A DNA stretch of 64,000 nucleotides. Origin: Xanthomonas cassavae CFBP 4642 (GTDB lineage: Bacteria > Pseudomonadota > Gammaproteobacteria > Xanthomonadales > Xanthomonadaceae). The stretch spans positions 1,798,213 to 1,862,212 of the forward strand of contig NZ_CM002139.1 in assembly GCF_000454545.1 (NCBI RefSeq), read 5' to 3'. This document shows positions 56,708 to 64,000 of this stretch, piece after piece. The position numbers and the translations under genes were made by a program. Each line of letters begins with the position of its first letter. Position 1 is the stretch's first letter. The notes beneath the pieces were generated by a model. That model did not search any database. It was not told the DNA's origin and was given only the letters and a program-made list of their open reading frames with translations.

Positions 56708-59142
56708 GTGTTGCAACGTGGAAACGAAATCGAAGGTGCCGGTCCCGGCCGGGCATTGCTGCTGGTGCTGGGCATGCCGATTGCGCTGGTGGGGCTGATC
56801 TTTCTGCTGGGTGGCGCGAGATTGGCCAGCCTGGGCGGCAGCTGGTACTTCCTTTTGATGGGCCTGGCGACCGCGGTGGCCGGGGTGCTGATCGTGCTGC
56901 GGCGGCCGGCCGGTGCGCTGGTGTACGGCGTCGCCTTCGCGCTGACGCTGGTGTGGGCGCTGTGGGATGCAGGGCTGGAGTTCTGGCCGCTGGTCTCGCG
57001 GCTGATGCTGCCTGCGGCGTTCGCCGTGCTGGTGGCACTGGCCTGGCCAGCGCTGCGGCGCAGCCGGGCGTTGCCGACCGGGCGCACGGCCTATGGCGTT
57101 GCAACGGTGCTGGCGCTGGCGGTGGTGGCCGGGATCGGCGGCATGTTCGTGCCGCATCCGCCGGTCGCAGGCAACGCGGGGCCGGGCATGACGGCGGTGC
57201 CGCCTGGAAGCGTGCCACAGAACTGGTCCGCCTACGGCAATACCGATGGCGGCAGCCGCTTCGCTGCGCTGGACCAGATCAACCGCAGCAACGTCGACCG
57301 GCTGCAGGTCGCCTGGACCTACCACACCGGCGAGATCGCCAACAGCGACGGCAACGGTGCCGAAGACCAGCTGACCCCACTGCAGGTGGGCGAGAAGGTG
57401 TTCCTGTGCACACCGCACAATAATCTGATCGCGCTCGACGCCAGTACCGGCAAGCAGCTGTGGCGGCGCGAGATCAATGCGACCTCGTCGGTCTGGCGGC
57501 GCTGCCGTGGCCTGGGCTACTTCGACGCCGACGCGGCGTTGCCGACGCCGAGCGTGGCCAATCCCTCGCCGATCGCCGCAGTGACGGTGGCGCAGGACGC
57601 CAACTGCCGGCGCCGCCTGTTCACCAACACCATCGATGGTCGCCTGATCGCGGTGGATGCGGACACCGGTGCGTTCTGCCAGGGCTTCGGCAGCGACGGT
57701 CAGGTCGATCTCAAGGCCGGCCTGGGCGCTGCGCCGGATCCGTTCTACCAGCTGACCTCGCCGCCACTGGTGGCCGGCACCACCGTGGTGGTGGGCGGAC
57801 GCGTGGCCGACAACGTGCAGACCGACATGCCGGGTGGCGTGGTGCGCGGCTTCGATGTGGTCACCGGCGCGCAGCGCTGGGCCTTCGATCCGGGCAATCC
57901 GCACGATCACCAGGCGCCGGCCGCCGGCAGCAGCTATGTGCGCAGCACGCCGAACGTATGGGCACCGATGTCCTACGACGCGGCGATGAACACCGTGTTC
58001 CTGCCACTGGGCGGGCCGTCGACCGATCTGTACGGCGCCGAGCGCACCGCGCTCGATCATCGTTACGGCGCCTCGGTGCTGGCGCTGGATGCCACCACCG
58101 GTGCGGAAAAGTGGTCTACCAGACCGTGCACAACGATCTGTGGGACTTCGACCTGCCGATGCAGCCCAGCCTGATCGACTTCCCCAACCAGGACGGCAGA
58201 CACACCCCGGCGGTGGTCATCGGCACCAAGGCCGGGCAGATCTACGTGCTCGACCGCGCCACCGGCAAACCGCTGACCGAGGTCAGGGAAGTACCGGTGA
58301 AGGGCTCGGATATTGCACACGAGCAGTACGCACCGACCCAGCCGCTGTCGGTCGGCATGCCGCAGATCGGCACCAAGCACCTGACCGAATCGGACATGTG
58401 GGGCGCCACTGCGATCGACCAGATGCTGTGCCGCATCGCGTTCAAGCAGATGCGTTATGAGGGCCTGTACACCGCGCCGGGCACCGATGTCTCGCTGAGT
58501 TTCCCTGGCTCGCTGGGCGGCATGAACTGGGGAGGCCTGTCGACCGACCCGGTGCATGACGTCATCTTCGCCAACGACATGCGCCTGGGCTTGTGGGTGC
58601 AGATGATTCCTGCCGACACCCGCAAGGCCGAGGCGGCCGGTGGTGGCGAGGCAGTCAATACCGGCATGGGCGCGGTGCCGCTGAAGGGCACGCCGTATGC
58701 GGTCAACAAGAACCGCTTCCTGTCGGCGCTGGGTATCCGGTGCCAGGCGCCGCCGTACGGCACGCTCAGCGCGATCGACCTCAAGACGCGCAGCATCGCC
58801 TGGCAGGTGCCGGTGGGGACGGTGCAGGACACCGGCCCGTTCGGCATCAAGATGCATCTGCCGATCCCGATCGGCATGCCCACGCTGGGCGGCACGCTGT
58901 CCACCCAGGGCGGGCTCGTGTTCATCGCCGGCACCCAGGACTACTACCTGCGTGCGTTCGACAGTGCCACCGGCAAGGAACTCTGGAAGGGCCGCCTGCC
59001 GGTCGGCAGTCAGGGCGGGCCGATGACCTACGTTTCGCACAAGACCGGCAAGCAGTACGTGGTGATCAGTGCCGGCGGTGCGCGGCAGTCGCCCGATCGT
59101 GGCGATAACGTGATCGCCTACAGCTTGCCTGACGCGCGCTGA
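56708..59142 (+). pseudogene. gcd: Membrane PQQ glucose dehydrogenase, frameshifted
   Basis: The 5' frame encodes four or five transmembrane helices (up to about residue 155) and the PQQ beta-propeller through ATTGAEKW. Near 58113 one G appears missing; dropping the frame by one continues with [19 protein letters not shown] to the stop at 59142. Repaired length is about 811 residues, normal for Gcd, which oxidises glucose to gluconate at the periplasmic face and feeds ubiquinone. As assembled the product ends 22 codons later. The GTG at 56708 is a guess; the start is unclear. Followed by the oprB-type porin. Confidence 0.85.
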
Positions 59143-59160
59143 CACCGCCTGCCCGTGACG

Positions 59161-60447
59161 ATGCATCGTCTGTCTTTCCTCCCGTGCCGCAGTGCGCTGG
59201 GCTACGCCTTGTTGCTGGCATTGCCGGCCACCGCAGTCGCCGCGGGCGATACCACGCTGACCGGCGACTGGGGTGGGCACCGGTCCGCCTGGGCCGAGCA
59301 AGGCGTGAGCGTCCGCGGCGACTACGTGTCCGAGACGTTTGGCGTGGTGGACGGCGGCTACGAAAACACCAGCGCGCGCTACGCGCAGCAACTGCGGGTG
59401 GGCGTGGATCTGGACATGGCCAAACTCGCCGGCGGGGGCGGTGGCAGCCTGCATCTCACCATCAACGACCGCCGCGGCCGCAGCACCTCCGCCGACCTGG
59501 TCGGCAATCGCTTCCCCATCCAGGAAGTGTACGGAGGCCAGTACACCCGCCTGAGCGAGTTCAGCTACAACCGCAGCGTCAACCAGGGCAGGACGTACCT
59601 GAAACTGGGCTTCTATGCGATGGGCAACCAGTTCGCCTCGCACACGTTGCTGGTGAACTTCGTCAATGCCGCGTTCTGCGCGCATCCGCTGGCGTTCTCG
59701 GCCAATAGCGGCTGGTACAACTATCCGGCCGCGCGCTGGGGCATCGAAGGCGCGCAGCAGCTGACCCCGCAGCTCAACCTGCATGCCGGCTGGTTTCAGG
59801 TCAACCCGAATCTGGGCTTCGGTGCCCGCGACACCTACGCGTTCGAGCCGTTCGCCAGCGGCACCACCGGCGCGATCTTTCCGCTCGAATTTACCTGGAA
59901 GCCGGCCACCGCACGCTACCCGGGCGTGTACAAGGTCGGCGGCTACTACGACTCCTCGTCGGTACCCAGGCGTGGGCTGGACACCAGCCGCAGCACCGGC
60001 CGCGACGGCGCCTATCTGCTGGTCGAACAGAAACTGTTCACCCCGGGAGCGGACCCCAGCATCTGCCTGACCGGATTCGCCCAGTCCATGGCCAGCGACC
60101 ACGACAGTGCGCTGATGACACGGTGGTATCCGGCCGGCGGGGTGTACCAGGGTATCGGCACACGCACGCAGGACCGCATCGCACTCGGCTATGTGGCCGG
60201 CAGGATCAATCATCGGTTGCTCGATGCACGCCGCGCCGGGTTGTTGGAGGCCGGCGTGGCAGCCGATTCGCCACTGGCCGGGCTGAGCGCCGCCGAAGAG
60301 CTCTACGAGCTCGCCTACAGCGCGCAGATCACGCCGTGGCTGATGGTGCGCCCGGACCTGCAATACATCGTCAACTCCGGGACCTACGCCTATACCCACA
60401 CGCGTAACGCGGTGGTGGTCGGGCTGCAGGCCAAACTCACGTTCTGA
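59161..60447 (+). CDS. oprB: OprB-family carbohydrate porin
   Basis: A 428-residue outer-membrane porin of the OprB type. A signal peptide ends near VAAG (about residue 27); the mature part begins LTGDWGGHRSAW, the family signature, and ends in strand-forming residues with a terminal Phe (QAKLTF). OprB porins admit glucose and other sugars. It begins 18 bases past the Gcd stop, so the two are probably one transcript and supply periplasmic glucose oxidation. A GTG six bases earlier is an alternative start. Confidence 0.9.
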   Translation: MHRLSFLPCRSALGYALLLALPATAVAAGDTTLTGDWGGHRSAWAEQGVSVRGDYVSETFGVVDGGYENTSARYAQQLRVGVDLDMAKLAGGGGGSLHLTINDRRGRSTSADLVGNRFPIQEVYGGQYTRLSEFSYNRSVNQGRTYLKLGFYAMGNQFASHTLLVNFVNAAFCAHPLAFSANSGWYNYPAARWGIEGAQQLTPQLNLHAGWFQVNPNLGFGARDTYAFEPFASGTTGAIFPLEFTWKPATARYPGVYKVGGYYDSSSVPRRGLDTSRSTGRDGAYLLVEQKLFTPGADPSICLTGFAQSMASDHDSALMTRWYPAGGVYQGIGTRTQDRIALGYVAGRINHRLLDARRAGLLEAGVAADSPLAGLSAAEELYELAYSAQITPWLMVRPDLQYIVNSGTYAYTHTRNAVVVGLQAKLTF

Positions 60448-60619
60448 GTGCGTGCCCACAGCGTGGCGCGCCGTTGCCGCACGGCGCACTGCGCGCTGTG
60501 CGCATTCGGCGCCGTGCAGGGCGGCCACGTGCGGCGCCTGCGGGTGCATGACCTTGTGCCTTTGCGCGTGCGCCGCAGCAACGCCTACCATCGACATTTT
60601 GCCGTTGCAGGAACTCTCG

Positions 60620-62755
60620 ATGAAGCTTCGTTACGCCGTGCTGCCCCTGTGTCTGTTGACCGCCTTGCCAAGTCTTGCCGCTGCGCGCGGATTCGATGTG
60701 CGCGACATGGTCGCGCTGGACCGGGTGTCTTCGCCCACGCTCAGTCCCGACGGCAGCGTGCTGGTGTTCGCCAAGCGGCAGGCCAAGAGCAGCAACGGCA
60801 AGCCGGCCACCGGCCTGTGGACGCGCAATCTGCGTACCCGCGATGCCGCGCCGCCCAGGCGGCTCACTCCCGACGGCTGGAACGTCAACAGCCCGGCGCT
60901 GTCGCCGGACGGCAAGACGGTGTACTTCCTCAGCAGTAAATCCGGTACGCAGCAGCTGTACGCGCAGCCGCTGGCCGGCGGCGCGCCGCAGCAATTGACC
61001 GCCTTTGCGGTGGATGTGGACAGCTACAGGCTCTCCCCTGACGGCAAGCGCATCGCCTTCAGTGCGGGCGTGTTCCAGGACTGCGGTTCGGACCTGGGCT
61101 GTACCAAGAAGAAGTTGGGCGAGCGCAAGAACAGCAAGGCCAGCGGCGTGGTCTACGACCAGTTGTTCGTGCGGCATTGGGATACCTGGAACGATGGGCG
61201 CCGCAACACCTTGTTCGTCGCCGACCTGCCGTCTGCCGGCGGCAAGGCCGTGGCCGGCGCCTCGGCGATCAGCGCCACGCTGGCCGGCGATGCGCCCTCC
61301 AAGCCGTTCGGCAGCAAAGACGATTACGCCTGGTCGCCCGACGGCGGCAGTGTGGTCGCCAGCGTGCGCGTGCCGCAGCCGCATGGGCCGGAGACCGGCA
61401 AGAAGGCAACCGCCGGCGCCAAGCCCACCGGCAACGACGAGCCGTGGCAGACCAACTTCGACCTGTACCGCCTGGATGCGGCCGGCAAGGCCGCGCCGGT
61501 CAATCTGACCGCGTCCAACCCGGCCTGGGATGCCGGCCCGGTATTCAGCAGCGACGGCAAGACGCTGTACTACCGCGCGATGAAGCGCCCCGGTTTCGAA
61601 GCCGACCGCTTCGGCCTGATGGCGATGGACGTGGTCAGCGGCAAGAGCCGCGAGATCGCTCCCAAGTGGGACCGCTCGGCCGGCGAGATCGTCTTGAGCG
61701 CCGATGGCGCCAGCCTCTACACCAGCGCCGACGACCTCGGCGAGCATCCGTTGTTCAAGATCGACATCGCCAGCGGCCAGGCGACCAAGCTGGTGGGCGA
61801 GGGCAGCGTGCATGCGCCGACCCTGGCCGGCAACACGCTGGCGTTCACCCGCAACTCGCTCAAGAGCGGCGACCAGGTCTTTGTCAGCGATGTGCAGGGC
61901 CAGGGTCTGCGTGCGATCACCCAGAGCGCCGGCGAGCTGCTGCCGGACGTGCAGTTCGGCGACTACGAGCAGTTCCAGTTCAAGGGCTGGAACAACGACA
62001 CCGTGCACGGCTACGTGGTCAAGCCGTACAACTACCAGGAAGGCAAGACCTACCCGGTGGCGTTCCTGATCCATGGCGGCCCGCAGGGCAGCTTCGGCAA
62101 CGGCTGGAGCAACCGCTGGAATCCGCAGACCTACGCCGGTCAGGGCTATGCGGTGGTGATGATCGACTTCCACGGCTCCACCGGCTACGGCCAGGAATTC
62201 ACCGATGCGATCAGCCAGCATTGGGGCGACCGCCCGCTGGAAGACCTGCAGAAGGGCTGGGCCGCCGCGCAGAAGCAGTACGGCTTCCTCAACGGCGACA
62301 AGGCCTGCGCGCTGGGTGCCAGCTATGGCGGCTACATGGTCTATTGGATGGCCGGGACGTGGCTTGACAAAGACGGAAACCACCCCTGGAAGTGCCTGGT
62401 CGACCATGACGGCGTGTTCGACAACCGCACCATGGGCTACGCCACCGAGGAACTGTGGTTCAGCGAATGGGAAAACGGCGGTACGCCCTGGCAGAACCCG
62501 GCCGGCTACGAGAAGTTCAACCCGGTGCTGCACGTGGACAAGTGGAAGGTGCCGATGCTGGTCATCCACGGCCAGCAGGATTTCCGTATTCCCGTCGAAC
62601 AGGGCCTGGCCGCGTTCACCGCGCTGCAGCGCAAGGGCATCGACTCCAAGTTCCTGTATTTCCCGGACGAGAATCACTGGGTGCTCAAGCCGGACAACAG
62701 CATCCTGTGGCACGACACCGTCAACGGCTGGTTGAAGCAGCATATCGGCCAGTAA
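60620..62755 (+). CDS. S9 prolyl-oligopeptidase-family peptidase, exported
   Basis: A 711-residue serine peptidase. A signal peptide (about residues 1-21, SLAAARG) precedes a seven-bladed propeller with TolB-like LSPDGSVLVF and LSPDGKTVYF repeats. The C-terminal alpha/beta hydrolase holds the triad: Ser568 in GASYGGYM, Asp in GQQDFRIP (about 653) and His in DENHWV (about 685). Likely a periplasmic dipeptidyl or acylaminoacyl peptidase. The ATG at 60620 begins the signal peptide. Confidence 0.92.
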   Translation: MKLRYAVLPLCLLTALPSLAAARGFDVRDMVALDRVSSPTLSPDGSVLVFAKRQAKSSNGKPATGLWTRNLRTRDAAPPRRLTPDGWNVNSPALSPDGKTVYFLSSKSGTQQLYAQPLAGGAPQQLTAFAVDVDSYRLSPDGKRIAFSAGVFQDCGSDLGCTKKKLGERKNSKASGVVYDQLFVRHWDTWNDGRRNTLFVADLPSAGGKAVAGASAISATLAGDAPSKPFGSKDDYAWSPDGGSVVASVRVPQPHGPETGKKATAGAKPTGNDEPWQTNFDLYRLDAAGKAAPVNLTASNPAWDAGPVFSSDGKTLYYRAMKRPGFEADRFGLMAMDVVSGKSREIAPKWDRSAGEIVLSADGASLYTSADDLGEHPLFKIDIASGQATKLVGEGSVHAPTLAGNTLAFTRNSLKSGDQVFVSDVQGQGLRAITQSAGELLPDVQFGDYEQFQFKGWNNDTVHGYVVKPYNYQEGKTYPVAFLIHGGPQGSFGNGWSNRWNPQTYAGQGYAVVMIDFHGSTGYGQEFTDAISQHWGDRPLEDLQKGWAAAQKQYGFLNGDKACALGASYGGYMVYWMAGTWLDKDGNHPWKCLVDHDGVFDNRTMGYATEELWFSEWENGGTPWQNPAGYEKFNPVLHVDKWKVPMLVIHGQQDFRIPVEQGLAAFTALQRKGIDSKFLYFPDENHWVLKPDNSILWHDTVNGWLKQHIGQ

Positions 62756-62762
62756 GCTGAGC

Positions 62763-62799
62763 CATCCCGGCATGTCGCGCAGCGCGGCGTGCCGGGATG
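62763..62799 (+). terminator. Hairpin after S9 peptidase gene
   Basis: CATCCCGGCA and TGCCGGGATG form a perfect 10-bp stem, seven bases past the stop. No T tract follows. Confidence 0.55.
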
Positions 62800-63121
62800 A
62801 TGGTCAACCGTTGCGGGCAATGTGGATCGATCTGCGGCGACGTTTCAATGGGCTTGCAACAAAGCGTTATCTTCCGGGCCGCACCGCAGGCGACTGCGCC
62901 ACATGCAATCAACGCAGCGCTGCGCTTCTCTGTGTGGCGTGCAGGCGCAGCGCCTGCTTCCCCCGCATGCCGTAGACAAAGCACTCAACGATGAGCTCGC
63001 TTGCCGCATACCGGCGGCGCAATGGCAGCTGATCGGCCAGCCGTGTCCTCTCCCGCACGTTAGGTGGACGTGTCAGAATAGCGCTTCCTTAACTTTCCCA
63101 AGCCCTGCCAGGATCGCAAGG
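62800..63121. other. Gene-free stretch before secreted hypothetical
   Basis: About 320 bases with no recognised gene. The downstream gene's promoter must lie here; AAGGATG overlaps its start. Confidence 0.4.
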
Positions 63122-63616
63122 ATGTTGCGTATGCGCACGTTTGCCCGCCCCGCCATGTTGGCGCTCGCCCTGACGTTCAGCCCTGCCTGGAGCGTCGTAC
63201 CGCGGCCTGCGGCGGGGGCCGCTGCACATAGGCAGGTCAGCGCGACGCCTGTGGCCGGCACGACGAACGATGTGGCCAACAGCGAGCTGCTGGTGCCATT
63301 GCCGGCAACGCTGAAGTCGGGCATGAACTACCGCGCGTTCTCGCAGGCGCTCGCCGAGCAGGGCTGGCAGCCGGTCGATCCGCTGGCTGCCGACAGCTGC
63401 ATGGCGGCAGGCGATTGCGAAATCGAATTCGTCGCACCCACCGCCGGCGCGCGTCTGCGTGTGCAGGTGGGGTCGCAGTCCGGCGCGGCGGTCGTGCAGG
63501 CCTGGACGGCGCGCCGCACCCCGGCCGATCACATGGGCGCCACCAGTGCCTCGCTGGACAGCGCCAAGGCCGGCTCCTCGGCAGCCACGCCCACCGTGGC
63601 CGAAGATCCGCGCTAG
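63122..63616 (+). CDS. Secreted hypothetical protein
   Basis: A 164-residue protein of unknown family. An N-terminal signal peptide (RTFARPAMLALALTFSPAWS) is followed by a short domain with two cysteines (SCMAAGDCEIEFV) that may form a disulfide, and a low-complexity Ala/Ser/Thr tail. Likely periplasmic or secreted. It stands alone upstream of a PAS-containing gene. I cannot assign a function. Confidence 0.7.
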   Translation: MLRMRTFARPAMLALALTFSPAWSVVPRPAAGAAAHRQVSATPVAGTTNDVANSELLVPLPATLKSGMNYRAFSQALAEQGWQPVDPLAADSCMAAGDCEIEFVAPTAGARLRVQVGSQSGAAVVQAWTARRTPADHMGATSASLDSAKAGSSAATPTVAEDPR

Positions 63617-63721
63617 GCGCCTGCAAGCCGCGCGGTCTGTGCGGCGTATCATGAGGCCGCGCGCTGATGGTGTTCGCCGGGATTGCGGCCTCGCCGTCCG
63701 ATCGCCGCGCCTTTTCTGGTC

Positions 63722-64000
63722 ATGAGCCTACCGTCCTGCATGAAGAGCATCGATCCTGCCGATCTGGAAGCGTTGTTCGATGCCGTGCCGGACGTGCTGT
63801 TCTTCGTCAAGGATCGCGAGGGCCGCTACACCCACGTCAACCAGACCATGCTGCGGCGGCTGGGGCTGAAATCGCGCAAGGACCTGATCGGCAAGCGCGT
63901 TGCCGAGGTCTACCCGAGCGGGCTTGGCGCCAACTATGCCAATCAGGACGAACAGGTACTGGCCGGCGCAGTGATCGACAACCTGCTGGAACTGCACCTG
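63722..64000 (+). CDS. PAS-domain regulator, 3' end beyond window
   Basis: The first 93 codons, starting at ATG 63722, encode a PAS domain: LEALFDAVPDVLFFVKDREG then YTHVNQTMLRRLGLKSR and IGKRVAEVYP. The frame runs off the right edge. In Xanthomonas such N-terminal PAS domains are often joined to an AraC-type DNA-binding domain, but a histidine kinase or GGDEF domain is also possible. Whether a ligand is bound cannot be told here. Confidence 0.75.
   Translation, partial: MSLPSCMKSIDPADLEALFDAVPDVLFFVKDREGRYTHVNQTMLRRLGLKSRKDLIGKRVAEVYPSGLGANYANQDEQVLAGAVIDNLLELHL

Overview
The window reads as chromosomal DNA of a Xanthomonas-type gammaproteobacterium. Support comes from the high GC content, the lexA2-imuA-imuB-dnaE2 mutagenesis cassette behind a TGTAC-N4-GTACA operator (the lexA2-type site described in Xanthomonas), an ISXo2-like IS1595 insertion, GTAG-type REP palindromes with a resident RAYT transposase, and a small gene resembling the XAC0095 family. 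The species cannot be fixed from the sequence alone.

Layout. 0.5-6.8 kb is a stress and envelope-housekeeping block: ferritin-like protein plus peroxiredoxin, sigma-32-type hsp20, a CbpA-like DnaJ, a PilH-like response regulator and hflK-hflC. 6.8-7.7 kb is a REP/RAYT unit inserted between hflC and purA. 8.0-12.2 kb holds purA and an exported M1 aminopeptidase. 12.3-18.1 kb is accessory: a decayed toxin-antitoxin pair, the divergent bdcA/bdcR pair, an HTH-nucleotidyltransferase pair behind a 26-bp perfect palindrome, a second toxin-antitoxin pair, the IS1595 element and a structured RNA region ahead of a small XAC0095-like gene. 18.1-37 kb carries a TetR regulator, a phosphatase, NAD(P)H-hydrate dehydratase, three glycoside hydrolases (GH30, GH92, GH3), an AlkB-like dioxygenase, an unusual cyclic-nucleotide-domain/flavoprotein fusion, an EAL protein, a small SpoT-like HD hydrolase and a UvrA paralogue. 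37-41 kb is a paoABC-type molybdo-flavoenzyme operon whose large subunit is broken by a 22-bp tandem duplication. 41.4-44.3 kb has a DUF763/GIY-YIG-like pair and a Doc/AbrB toxin-antitoxin pair. 44.4-50.5 kb is the SOS cassette. 51-64 kb has an HDOD protein, an OPT transporter, an outer-membrane protein, a frameshifted PQQ glucose dehydrogenase with its OprB porin, an S9 peptidase, a secreted hypothetical protein and the start of a PAS-containing regulator cut by the window edge.

Working together. LexA2, ImuA, ImuB and DnaE2 form a damage-inducible translesion mutagenesis unit. PaoA/B/C form one aldehyde oxidoreductase, probably inactive here. OprB and the glucose dehydrogenase suit periplasmic sugar uptake and oxidation, but the dehydrogenase is also broken. 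The three glycosidases and two exported peptidases fit a plant-associated scavenging lifestyle.

The strongest candidates for something undescribed are the HTH/nucleotidyltransferase pair with its large operator palindrome (14.2-15.5 kb), the small terminator-ended RNA that can pair with the leader of the next gene (17.56-17.80 kb), and the DUF763/GIY-YIG-like pair (41.4-43.3 kb).
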